NCBI GenBank assembly: GCA_021822565.1
Contig: JAKAQM010000009.1
Coordinates: 1-45,887 of the forward strand
DNA from: Actinomycetes bacterium
Lineage (GTDB): Bacteria; Actinomycetota; Acidimicrobiia; Acidimicrobiales; RAAP-2
Direction of reading: 5' to 3'
DNA length: 45,887 bases
Shown here: positions 33,204 to 40,421 of the stretch, piece by piece
How positions within the stretch are numbered: the stretch's first letter is position 1
Layout: each line of letters opens with the position of its first letter
Position numbers and translations under genes: made by a program
Notes under the pieces: model-generated
The model's input: only the letters and a program-made list of their open reading frames with translations
Databases searched by the model: none
Told to the model about the DNA's origin: nothing

Positions 33204-33218
33204 GCCCGGGTCCCGGGC
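33204..33218. other. Perfect inverted repeat between shdrB1 and shdrA
   Basis: GCCCGGG-T-CCCGGGC, a 7-bp inverted repeat with one central base, in the 54-base gap before shdrA. In RNA it would give a short stable hairpin (loop opened by one or two pairs). It is the only sizeable intercistronic structure in the shdrC1B1A part and might tune relative expression or act as an RNA-end stabiliser (inference). Confidence 0.45.
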
Positions 33219-33238
33219 GTCCGCGTGGCACGAACGCC

Positions 33239-34426
33239 TCAGGCGTCCACGTCCTCCCAGGTGAGAAACTCGATCTCGCCTCGCTCGAGGCGCTTGACGT
33301 CTGCCTCGAACTCGGCCCACGCCGCCTCCCAGTCGATGCCCATCCGCTCCAGAAACGGCCGGTAGTCAGCCGAGTGCCAGTGCAGCTGGCACACGCGGTA
33401 CGGGTGTGCACCCATGGCGAGGGCGGCGAACTGCGCTTCCGACATCACCGGGACACCGACATTGCGGTCGTGGGCCCGGGCGGCGAACTGGCTCTTGTCG
33501 AGGGTGGTGACGCAACCGGTGTCGTGGGTGAGGACGACGTCGGGATCGGCCTCCTCCTTCATCACCTCTATCTTGCGCTGGGTGGCGAATGACCTGGTGA
33601 AGTCCCGCTGCACCAGGATGTGCCGGAAGCCGAACCCGCAGCAGTCGAACCACGTGGAGTAGGAGCGCACCTCGGCGCCAAGCGCCTCTGCCAGCCCGGT
33701 GACGACGGCCGTGCGCTGACCGCCGTAGATGTCGGGGTCGTAGATGGCATCTCCTTCGACCAGCTTGTAGTAGTGGCAGGCCGGATGCACGGTCACGGCG
33801 ATCCCGTCGAAGTTCCGAACCTGGTGGGCCGCGATCTCCTGGCGCATGGCGTAGAACCACTCGGAGTAGTGGACGATCTCCTCGGGCATCACCAGGGGCT
33901 TGCCCAGCTTCGCCAGGATGTCGCGCACCTGCTGGCGCAGCTCGGGATGGAGGAGCAGCTCCTCGCGGACCTCTTTGTAGTGCCCGTAGGAGGTTCCGCA
34001 GTGGATCAGCGGAAAGTACCCCGTCTCTCTGGCGGCGGCGAAGTTGCGCAGCGCCACCGCGGCCTGCGCCGTCGAATTGGACGTGGCGCTGGCGTAGTAG
34101 TTCCACGCCGTGCACGACGTCTGGTCTCGGGGGTCGTGGTAGTCGTAGCCGAGCTTGCGCATGACCCAGAAGATGGAGGTGGAGTAGCCGGGGATGTGAC
34201 CGCACTGCCCGCACGACTTGTGGTGCCAGAGGTGGGCTTTCGGGATCTTCTTGGTCCGCCCGTACTTGGTCGGCACCTCCACGTACGGTTCGCGAACCCG
34301 GTCGACGATCCACTCACCTTCCTCTTCGAGCCGGAACAGCTCCTCGTGGAAGTCCCCCGGCAGCCGCTCGGTGCCGCGCTCGAAGCGCTCCTTCTTCCGC
34401 AGGACCACGTCGACGGGTGCGGTCAT
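33239..34426 (-). CDS. shdrB1: sHdrB1, CCG-domain subunit of the sHdr complex
   Basis: A 395-residue protein with two cysteine clusters. N-terminal: Cys72, Cys75, Cys105, Cys143 (KSCGQCGH, TSCTAWNYYA, HCGTSYGHY). C-terminal: Cys217, Cys262-263, Cys305 (HPACHYYK, FDCCGFGFRH, DTGCVTT). This is a CCG-domain protein of the HdrB family that holds noncubane-type or related Fe-S sites and handles the sulfur substrate. The ATG overlaps the shdrC1 stop (ATGA). The aromatic-rich stretch near residues 80-112 is typical for the sHdrB1 branch. Confidence 0.88.
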   Translation of the reverse strand: MTAPVDVVLRKKERFERGTERLPGDFHEELFRLEEEGEWIVDRVREPYVEVPTKYGRTKKIPKAHLWHHKSCGQCGHIPGYSTSIFWVMRKLGYDYHDPRDQTSCTAWNYYASATSNSTAQAAVALRNFAAARETGYFPLIHCGTSYGHYKEVREELLLHPELRQQVRDILAKLGKPLVMPEEIVHYSEWFYAMRQEIAAHQVRNFDGIAVTVHPACHYYKLVEGDAIYDPDIYGGQRTAVVTGLAEALGAEVRSYSTWFDCCGFGFRHILVQRDFTRSFATQRKIEVMKEEADPDVVLTHDTGCVTTLDKSQFAARAHDRNVGVPVMSEAQFAALAMGAHPYRVCQLHWHSADYRPFLERMGIDWEAAWAEFEADVKRLERGEIEFLTWEDVDA

Positions 34427-35136
34427 GGCTCGATCCCTTCCTCCTCGAGGCGGTCTTGCATGATTTCCTCCAGGATGGCGTGCAGGCCCTCGTCGACCTC
34501 CCGGATCATCTCCAGTACGCCGCTCTCCAGCCAGATGACGTACAGCTCGATCAAGGTCCGCTCGGCCACGTCCCACCCGGTGGAGGTGGTGTGCAACGTC
34601 TCGGGCGGGAGCGCCCGTCGCCACAGTGCCAGGTTGTCGGACACGTCCTTCACCTCGGGTCCCCAGTCGGGGAAGGCGTCGGGCTGCAGCATGTCCGGGG
34701 ATACCTGCGTCCCCGTCGACATGATCTTGTAGATGATCCGCGAGTAGCCCTCCAGCGCCTCCCGAGCGGAGGCCAGGCCGTTGTTGATGGCCACCTCCCG
34801 CATGATCGTGATGAGCCCGCCCGGGTTGTTCCCCCGCGGGCACCGCACACACGAGAAGCATTGGGAACACTCCCAGATGTCCTCTTCCATCTGCTGGTAC
34901 ACCAGCGCGACGTCCTCCCGGGCGATCGCCTGGGCGATACGACGCGGGCTGAAGTCGTAGAAGCGCGCCGAGGGGCACGCGGCCACGCAGATGCCGCACT
35001 CGTAGCAGCCGTAGAGATAGTCGGGGAAGCGCAGGTCGGCCTTGACCTCGTCGAACAGCCGCGCCTTTACGTCGTGAGCGACCTCTGGGTAGCCCGCCAC
35101 GTCGTCGGACTTGTACAGCGCCGAGGTCTCGGCCAT
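34423..35136 (-). CDS. shdrC1: sHdrC1, ferredoxin-like subunit of the sHdr complex
   Basis: A 237-residue protein with two [4Fe-4S] motifs: CYECGICVAACP and CSQCFSCVRCPRGNNPGG (the second with the C-x2-C-x2-C-x2-CP spacing seen in the sHdrC1 branch). The rest is helical and forms the contact to sHdrB1. The start MAETSALYKSDD is chosen because the dsrE stop lies one base away and the longer frame (to 35163) would overlap it. It is coupled to shdrB1 by a 4-base overlap. Confidence 0.88.
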   Translation of the reverse strand: MAETSALYKSDDVAGYPEVAHDVKARLFDEVKADLRFPDYLYGCYECGICVAACPSARFYDFSPRRIAQAIAREDVALVYQQMEEDIWECSQCFSCVRCPRGNNPGGLITIMREVAINNGLASAREALEGYSRIIYKIMSTGTQVSPDMLQPDAFPDWGPEVKDVSDNLALWRRALPPETLHTTSTGWDVAERTLIELYVIWLESGVLEMIREVDEGLHAILEEIMQDRLEEEGIEP

Positions 35137-35137
35137 C

Positions 35138-35521
35138 TCAGAACGACACCACGGCGTCTGCACGCATGGCCATGTCGTTGAAGGCCGCGCCTCCGATCAT
35201 CTCCACCCCGTCGATCAGCTCGTCCATCGAGAGATCGTTCAGCTCGAGCGACGGCTGGCAGACGTACAGCCGGACGCCCAGCTCGGTGGCCTGGCGCACG
35301 AAGTACGAGAGCGGCTGACCCCGGTCACCCTTCGGGCCGATCTTGCCGATGACCTGACGCTGGAGGAGCTGGGGCCCGTACATGGTGAAGTAGATGGCCG
35401 CCTCGCACTCCATTGCCGCCGCCGACGCCGCGAGGAAGAACGGCGTCGCACAGCGCCCCGGGTCATCGGTGCCGTGCGTCTGCACATAGAGGACCTTGCT
35501 GCTGTCCTCGCTGGACCACAT
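35138..35521 (-). CDS. DsrE-family sulfurtransferase-like protein (DsrE3 type)
   Basis: A 127-residue DsrE-superfamily protein. KVLYVQTHGTDDPGRCATPFFLAASAAAM forms the N-terminal Rossmann-like unit; LGVRLYVCQPSLELNDL gives the conserved Cys88 that carries persulfide; EMIGGAAFNDMAM is the family C-terminus. DsrE3 with TusA is the usual sulfur-delivery pair at the head of sHdr operons. It lies 6 bases after tusA and 1 base before shdrC1. Confidence 0.87.
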   Translation of the reverse strand: MWSSEDSSKVLYVQTHGTDDPGRCATPFFLAASAAAMECEAAIYFTMYGPQLLQRQVIGKIGPKGDRGQPLSYFVRQATELGVRLYVCQPSLELNDLSMDELIDGVEMIGGAAFNDMAMRADAVVSF

Positions 35522-35527
35522 GGTCGC

Positions 35528-35755
35528 TCAGCCGACCTTCCGAAGAAGGACGTGGAACACGTCACCCACCCGTTCCAGCTTGACCAGCTCGTTCCCGGTC
35601 CTGTTGGTCCAGGCCTTCATGTCGGGTTCGACACCCGGATCGGTGGCCAAGAGCTCCAACACCTGGCCAGGATCAAGGCTCTTCATCGCCTGTGCCGTCT
35701 TCACTACCGGCAGTGGGCAATTCAACCCAGTGCAGTCGAGCACCTGGTCGGCCAC
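35528..35755 (-). CDS. tusA: TusA, sulfur carrier protein
   Basis: A 75-residue TusA. DCTGLNCPLPVVKTAQAM contains the CPxP motif with Cys13 as persulfide carrier; the C-terminus is GVEPDMKAWTNRTGNELVKLE. TusA hands sulfane sulfur on in the cytoplasm. The GTG at 35755 is preferred to the ATG at 35779: AGGGGGG lies 5 bases before it, the length is then typical, and the ATG would be only about 11 bases from the predicted transcript start. First gene of the sHdr operon. Confidence 0.9.
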   Translation of the reverse strand: MADQVLDCTGLNCPLPVVKTAQAMKSLDPGQVLELLATDPGVEPDMKAWTNRTGNELVKLERVGDVFHVLLRKVG

Positions 35756-35786
35756 GATGCCCCCCCTAAGCAACAGCATGCGGACT

Positions 35787-35808
35787 CGCTAATGTGATTA
35801 TATCAGCG
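35787..35808. promoter_or_regulatory. Imperfect palindrome over the -10 of the sHdr operon promoter
   Basis: A 22-bp AT-rich imperfect palindrome with outer arms CGCT/AGCG and 8 of 11 positions paired covers the -10 box of the tusA promoter. Its place and make-up fit an ArsR-type operator. The two ArsR genes of the cluster are the natural candidates (inference). Confidence 0.4.
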
Positions 35809-35824
35809 CTCCAAAGGGTGTCAA
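35797..35824 (-). promoter_or_regulatory. Near-consensus sigma70 promoter of the sHdr operon
   Basis: On the minus strand TTGACA (35824-35819) is followed after 16 bp by TATAAT (35802-35797). Both hexamers match the consensus exactly, rare in this GC-rich window. Transcription would start near 35790, about 35 bases before the tusA GTG. Confidence 0.7.
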
Positions 35825-35955
35825 GGTACCATGCGACCAGGGGCATCGGGAACGACCCGCCTGGCGGCCACATGCGTCCCCGCTGTCCTCATTGTGGGGC
35901 CATGTCTTGTTTGGACTGGATCGTGTGAGCCTGAGTGACGGCGCGTCGTGCGGGC

Positions 35956-36015
35956 GGCACCCACCCGTGCGGCACCCACCCGTGCGGCACCCACCCGGGC
36001 GGCACCCACCCGTGC
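35956..36015. repeat. 15-bp tandem repeat (4 copies), G-quadruplex-prone
   Basis: Four copies of GGCACCCACCCGTGC (one with a T-to-G change) lie between the sHdr operon promoter and the aminotransferase stop. The minus strand holds repeated GGGTGGG runs, at least eight G3 tracts, and can form G-quadruplexes. No gene is evident at 35825-36022. Confidence 0.85.
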
Positions 36016-36022
36016 GGAGTGC

Positions 36023-37183
36023 TCAGCGAGCGAGCACCTCCAGGCGACCGAGCGCGTCGCGCAGCACCTCCGGACGCTTGCAGAAGGCCCACCGCACGAG
36101 CGTCCTGCCCGGAGCCGGGTCGCGGTAGAAGACGGACGAGGGCACTGCCACCACCCCGCAGCGCTCGGGAAGCTCCCTGCAGAACGTGAGCGCGTCGTCC
36201 TCTCCGATGGAGGCGATGTCGGTGGTCGCGAAGTACGTCGCCGACGGGCGGTGCACGGTGAGGCCGAGCGCCTCGAGCCCGTCGCAGAGGAGATCACGAC
36301 GTTCGTGCAGCGAAGCCCGCAACGGCGCGATCAGCCGGTCACCCGCGTCGAGCGCCGCGGCGACCGCATGCTGGAAGGGCGTGCCCGTCGCGAACGTGAG
36401 GAACTGCTTGGCCGCGCGCACACGGGCCACCAGCTGCGAGGGCCCGCACGCCCAGCCGATCTTCCAGCCCGTGAACGAGAACGTCTTGCCCGCCGAGGAC
36501 AACGAGACGGTGCGATCGCGCATCTGCCCCAAGCTCGCGATGGGCACGTGGATGCCGTCGTAGACGAGGTGCTCGTAGACCTCGTCGGTGACGACGACGA
36601 GGTCGTGCTCCACGCAGATCTGCGCGACCGCGTGCAGCTCTTCGGGGGAGAAGACCTTCCCCGTCGGGTTGTGCGGGGAATTGAGCAGCACGAGCCGGGT
36701 TCGGGCCGACACCGCCGCGGCCAGCTCCTCGGGGTCGAAGGACCAGTCCGGCGCGCGCAGGGTGACCATCTTGGCGACAGCTCCCGCCATCGCGACGCAT
36801 GCCGGGTACGAGTCGTAGAAGGGCTCGAACATCACGACCTCGTCGCCTGGCTCGCACAAGCCGAGAAGGGCCGCGGCGATGCCCTCCGTCGCACCGGTCG
36901 TCACGAGCACCTCGCCGTCGGGGTCGTAGTCCAGCCCGTAGCACCGGCGCTGGTGTTCCGTGACGGCGGCGCGCAGCGAGGGCACGCCAGGGCCCGGGGG
37001 GTACTGGTTCTCGCCGGCCCGGATCGCCGCGATCGCCGCCTCGGCCACCTCGGCGGGGCCGTCGGTGTCGGGAAAGCCCTGCCCGAGGTTGAGCGAGCCG
37101 GTCGCGACGGCGAGCGCGGTCATCTCGGCGAAGATCGTCGTCGAGAAGGGCGCGAGCCGCCCGGAGGGCGCAGGGGTCGACAC
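36023..37183 (-). CDS. PLP-dependent aminotransferase, class I
   Basis: A 386-residue fold-type I aminotransferase. LNLGQGFPDTDGP and ENQYPPGPGVPSLRAAVTEH mark the N-terminus; VTTGATEGIAAALLGL binds PLP phosphate; LNSPHNPTGKVFS and VTDEVYEHLVYDG carry the Asn and Asp/Tyr PLP contacts; SSAGKTFSFTGWKIGWA has the Schiff-base Lys; VRWAFCK carries the substrate Arg. It resembles succinyldiaminopimelate or methionine/kynurenine aminotransferases; the substrate is uncertain. The GTG at 37183 has TACCAT 8 bases upstream and no ribosome site. Confidence 0.87.
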   Translation of the reverse strand: MSTPAPSGRLAPFSTTIFAEMTALAVATGSLNLGQGFPDTDGPAEVAEAAIAAIRAGENQYPPGPGVPSLRAAVTEHQRRCYGLDYDPDGEVLVTTGATEGIAAALLGLCEPGDEVVMFEPFYDSYPACVAMAGAVAKMVTLRAPDWSFDPEELAAAVSARTRLVLLNSPHNPTGKVFSPEELHAVAQICVEHDLVVVTDEVYEHLVYDGIHVPIASLGQMRDRTVSLSSAGKTFSFTGWKIGWACGPSQLVARVRAAKQFLTFATGTPFQHAVAAALDAGDRLIAPLRASLHERRDLLCDGLEALGLTVHRPSATYFATTDIASIGEDDALTFCRELPERCGVVAVPSSVFYRDPAPGRTLVRWAFCKRPEVLRDALGRLEVLAR

Positions 37184-37191
37184 GCGACGCG

Positions 37192-37197
37192 ATGGTA
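37192..37197 (-). promoter_or_regulatory. Putative -10 element of the aminotransferase gene
   Basis: TACCAT on the minus strand ends 8 bases before the GTG at 37183. No -35 was seen. Confidence 0.3.
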
Positions 37198-37274
37198 CCG
37201 GGCGCCGGGCGCGCCCTGGCGCCCCGAACGCTCTGCGCGTGGCCAACCGCTGCAACGGTGGCCGTCCCACGGCC

Positions 37275-37280
37275 TATCGT
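37275..37280 (+). promoter_or_regulatory. Putative -10 element of the EEP-family gene
   Basis: TATCGT ends 10 bases before the GTG at 37291. It supports a leaderless or near-leaderless start. Confidence 0.3.
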
Positions 37281-37290
37281 CGGAGCGCCC

Positions 37291-38136
37291 GTGGACGGTC
37301 CTGACCCCTCGCTCGTCTTCAGCGTCGCCACCTTCAATGCGCACGCGGGCGTGGACGGGTGGGGGCGGCCCTACGACGTCGTCGCCGCGTGCCGGCTGAT
37401 CGACGCCGACGTGCTCGTGCTCGAGGAGAACTGGGCACCCGACGACGGGCCCAGCGTGGCAGCACGCGTCGCCGACGCGCTCGGCTACGAGGCGCGCGAG
37501 CTGGCCCTCGCCGGCGGGCGGCTGGCAGGCCCCCACCCCGACGCGGACACAAGATGGATGCGCCCGCTCGACTGGCGCGGGAAGAGCCACGCGATCTACC
37601 TCGACAGCGAGCTGGCGTTCAGCGAGAAGGTGGCGCGGTCACGGCGCTTCTGCGAAGCCGAGCCGGGACGATGGGGGATCGCGGTGCTGAGCCGCTTGCC
37701 CGTCGTGCGCACCGACGCGCTCGACCTCGGCCGCCTCGCACGGGACCGGGCGCGCAGGGCCGCGTTGGCGGTGACCGTCGGCACGGCGGCCGAGGTCACG
37801 GTCGTGGGCACGCACATGTCCCACCTCACCTACGGCGCACCGCGCCAATTCCTCCGCCTGGCCGCCGCCGTGCGTGGCGCGCTCGGCGCGGGCCCGGCGG
37901 TCCTCGCTGGCGACATGAACCTGTGGGGACCCCCCGTGAGCCTGCTGCTCCCCGGATGGCGCAGGACGCTGCGCGCCAAGACCTGGCCGGCATGGCGCCC
38001 GCACAGCCAGGTCGACCACGTGCTGGTGCGTGGCCGGCTCCTCGTGCTCGGCGGCACCGTGCTCGGCACGGTTGGCTCGGACCACCTTCCCCTGCGGGTG
38101 ACCCTCGGGATGGACGGGCTGGAGCCGTCGACATGA
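37291..38136 (+). CDS. Endonuclease/exonuclease/phosphatase family protein
   Basis: A 281-residue EEP-fold protein. FSVATFNAHAGVDG gives the N-terminal metal Asn, VLVLEENW the metal Glu, VVGTHMSHLTYGAPRQF the catalytic His, LAGDMNLWG the Asp/Asn pair and GSDHLPLRVTL the final Asp-His. The fold includes nucleases, sphingomyelinases and inositol phosphatases; the substrate is unknown. No signal peptide is obvious. The frame is open to 37192, but the GTG at 37291 is preferred since the fold starts there. The stop overlaps the next gene (ATGA). Confidence 0.8.
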   Translation: MDGPDPSLVFSVATFNAHAGVDGWGRPYDVVAACRLIDADVLVLEENWAPDDGPSVAARVADALGYEARELALAGGRLAGPHPDADTRWMRPLDWRGKSHAIYLDSELAFSEKVARSRRFCEAEPGRWGIAVLSRLPVVRTDALDLGRLARDRARRAALAVTVGTAAEVTVVGTHMSHLTYGAPRQFLRLAAAVRGALGAGPAVLAGDMNLWGPPVSLLLPGWRRTLRAKTWPAWRPHSQVDHVLVRGRLLVLGGTVLGTVGSDHLPLRVTLGMDGLEPST

Positions 38137-38582
38137 GCGCAGGCCGCCGCCTCCGGCTCCCGCCGCAGCAGAACCAGGAGGCGGGCACCTGGCGCACGAC
38201 TGCCCTCGCGCTCTGTGCCGTCGCGCTCTACGCGGGGCTCGCGTCGGGCGTGAAGCCCTTCACGGGCCTCGCCTACGCGGCGGTGGCCCTGCCATCGGTG
38301 CTGGGTGTCGGCGTGCTCGTCGTGCAGCGGCTCCGGCCCGACGCCGGGCCGTGGCGCCGCTTGGACCCGGCCCGCCCGAAGAGCGAGGGCACGGGGATCG
38401 TCTGGCTGGCGTTGATCGTCCTGCTCCTCGGAGTGGAGCTGGCCTCCTACTTCCACCCCGGACCGCGTGCCGACTACCCCACCCTCAGCTTCGGGTTGGA
38501 CGCACTGCTGCGCTACCGCGCCGCGAACGCGGCAGCGTGGTTCGCCTGGCTCCTCCTCGGCTGGTACCTCGCACGGCGGTGA
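38133..38582 (+). CDS. Small integral membrane protein, unknown function
   Basis: A 149-residue protein with four likely membrane segments: ALALCAVALYAGLA, FTGLAYAAVALPSVLGVGVL, IVWLALIVLLLGVELAS and ANAAAWFAWLLLGWYLA. I do not recognise a family. It overlaps the upstream EEP gene and the downstream small protein by 4 bases each, so the three are translated together and may work together at the membrane. Confidence 0.7.
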   Translation: MSAGRRLRLPPQQNQEAGTWRTTALALCAVALYAGLASGVKPFTGLAYAAVALPSVLGVGVLVVQRLRPDAGPWRRLDPARPKSEGTGIVWLALIVLLLGVELASYFHPGPRADYPTLSFGLDALLRYRAANAAAWFAWLLLGWYLARR

Positions 38583-38794
38583 CGTGGGCCGAGGCCACCT
38601 ATGGGCTGTGGGCGGCGGTCGCTGCGGCTGCGCTCGTGCTATGGCTCGTCGCCGCGCGCGCCTGGCGGCTGGGCGGTGCCCGGATCCGCCGTCCCTCGGC
38701 CGCGCTGCGTGATGCCCTCGGTGCTCGCACGTGGCTGCGCGTCGCGGTGGTGCTCGGCTGGGCGTGGCTCGGCATCCACGCCTTCGCCCGCTGA
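38579..38794 (+). CDS. Very small membrane protein, unknown function
   Basis: A 71-residue protein starting with GTG that overlaps the previous stop (GTGA). Two membrane segments (YGLWAAVAAAALVLWLVAARA and LRVAVVLGWAWLGIHAFA) flank a basic middle. Family not recognised. Its last 156 bases overlap the convergent MFS gene, an unusually long overlap, yet the tight coupling on its own strand supports it. Confidence 0.6.
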   Translation: MTWAEATYGLWAAVAAAALVLWLVAARAWRLGGARIRRPSAALRDALGARTWLRVAVVLGWAWLGIHAFAR

Positions 38795-40153
38795 CCGCGC
38801 CGACAGGGCCGGCCAGAGCTCTTCGGGCTCCTTCCCCCGGGTCTCGGGGAGGAGCAGGAGGAGCCCCGTCGTGAGGATCATCGGGAGGAACACGACGACG
38901 GCCGCGAGCGCGAGGTGGTGAGACGTGCCCCGGACGTCGGCGACCAGACCGAAGGCAAGGAGCCCCACGACCGCACCCACGACGCCGGCCGCGATGTACC
39001 ACCCGGCGACCGACGCACGCACCGACGTCGGGAACAGCTCGTTGGCGAGCGACCCGCCTGCCGGTGCGAACACGGCGCCGCACGCCACGCCGACGACGTA
39101 CCCGGCGAAGAGCGCCCACGACGGTCCGGTGTACGCGAGGGTCCCGAAGATCGCCATCCCCGCCATCGCGATCGCGACCGTGGGACGTCGGCCGAGCCGG
39201 TCCGACAGCCAGCGCCCCACGAGCAGACCGCCGAGACCCGCCGCGCCGGCTGCGACCACCATCCCGCTCGTGACGATGCCGCTCAGATGGAGGAAGTTCT
39301 CGGCGTAGATGAACACGAGGCTGTCCGCCGGCCCGGTGATCACCGAGATGCTGAAGGCGAGCAGCGCGACGACGAGGAGCCGGCGCCGGTACGGACGGGC
39401 GACCGCACCGAGGACCGGCGCGGCGCCGCTGGCAGAAGCCTCCGCACGTGCGAAGCGGTCGGGCTCGACGACCCTGCGCACGACCAGGGGGAGGAGGACG
39501 AGCGGCACCACGGCGAGCGCGAAGAACCCCCGAAAGCCAAGGGTCTTCTCGGCGAGGCTGTGGACGATCGCAGCGAGACCGGCGCCGACGGCGTAGCCGG
39601 CCGCCACGAGGGACACCGCCTTGGCCCGCTCGTGCGACGTGGTGAGCTCCACCGCGCTCACCTGGGTGAGCCCCACGGCCGCGCTCAGAAAGGGCCTACC
39701 GAGGGCGAAGATCGCGACGAACCACCAGTAGCTGGGGCTCAGGGTCGTCAGCGCCGTCAGCGCGAGCCCCGTCGCACACGTCGCCGCGAGCACGGGCTTG
39801 CGGCCGAAGCGGTCCGCGAGCGCGGCCAGGGGGAGGCCGAGGAGGGACGCGGCGCGGATGATGGCGAGGCCGATGCCGATCACGCTCCCCGAGAGCCCCG
39901 CCTGGTCGGCGAACGTCGCACCGTGCTCGAGGTGGCCGAACATCTTGGACACGTCCCCGAGTGCGGCCACCGCCCCGAACTGCCCGAAGCCGGACGCAAG
40001 CGCGAGCAGGGCGACCGCCACGAGTGAGGGGGCCGCCCACCGGTACGTGCGGAAGCCGGTCGTCGTGACCTCGACCGCGTCACCCACCGCGTCACCCACC
40101 GCGTCACCCATCGCGTCGCCCATCGCGTCGCCCCCACGCGAGGTCGGCACCAT
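38639..40153 (-). CDS. MFS transporter
   Basis: A 504-residue major facilitator with about 12 membrane segments. The loop 2-3 motif ADRFGRKPVL is present, with the equivalent SDRLGRRPTV in the second half and VRASVAGWYIAAG late on. The N-terminus carries a 12-bp repeat (GDAM/GDAV units). The cytoplasmic C-terminal tail of about 65 residues is low-complexity and overlaps the convergent small membrane gene. The substrate is not evident; sugar- or aromatic-acid-type MFS members have similar loops. The 268 bases upstream (40154-40421) hold no recognisable gene. Confidence 0.82.
   Translation of the reverse strand: MVPTSRGGDAMGDAMGDAVGDAVGDAVEVTTTGFRTYRWAAPSLVAVALLALASGFGQFGAVAALGDVSKMFGHLEHGATFADQAGLSGSVIGIGLAIIRAASLLGLPLAALADRFGRKPVLAATCATGLALTALTTLSPSYWWFVAIFALGRPFLSAAVGLTQVSAVELTTSHERAKAVSLVAAGYAVGAGLAAIVHSLAEKTLGFRGFFALAVVPLVLLPLVVRRVVEPDRFARAEASASGAAPVLGAVARPYRRRLLVVALLAFSISVITGPADSLVFIYAENFLHLSGIVTSGMVVAAGAAGLGGLLVGRWLSDRLGRRPTVAIAMAGMAIFGTLAYTGPSWALFAGYVVGVACGAVFAPAGGSLANELFPTSVRASVAGWYIAAGVVGAVVGLLAFGLVADVRGTSHHLALAAVVVFLPMILTTGLLLLLPETRGKEPEELWPALSARSAGEGVDAEPRPAEHHRDAQPRASTEGITQRGRGTADPGTAQPPGARGDEP
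40074..40133 (-). repeat. 12-bp in-frame tandem repeat (5 copies) in the MFS gene
   Basis: Five copies of a 12-base unit (three ACCGCGTCACCC, two ATCGCGTCGCCC on the plus strand) encode GDAV/GDAM repeats at the N-terminus of the transporter. Confidence 0.88.
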
Positions 40154-40421
40154 GCGACCGAGGTTGGGTCAGGGTCCCGCGCTCGGCGGTGCCGTGGCCT
40201 TCCTCGGCGCAGAGCGCGACGAGCGCCGCCCGCCTCGTGGCCACCGCCACGGCGCAGCGCGTCGGTCGCGCAGATGGTCCCGCGCCGAAATGGCCAGGCC
40301 ACGCGCCCATTCGAGGGGTGGCCTCGACTCGCCCGCCGATGCCTGCCAGCATCGGACCGGGCGCGAAGGGCGCGCCACACGTCACCGGCGTGGGGGAGAC
40401 GACGAGGAGCTCCGGTAGCAA

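Noticed and set aside
32126-35136. Methanogen-type heterodisulfide reductase or DsrMKJOP complex
   Set aside because: sHdrA is too short for methanogen HdrA, there are no dsrAB genes, and the order C1-B1-A-Hyp with TusA/DsrE/LbpA matches sulfur-oxidising sHdr.
35956-36015. CRISPR array or iteron-type origin
   Set aside because: The 15-bp units have no spacers, and no replication initiator gene or DnaA boxes are nearby.
40154-40421. Possible small genes in the MFS-acyltransferase gap
   Set aside because: Open frames exist on both strands but none has a ribosome site, recognisable motif or convincing codon use.
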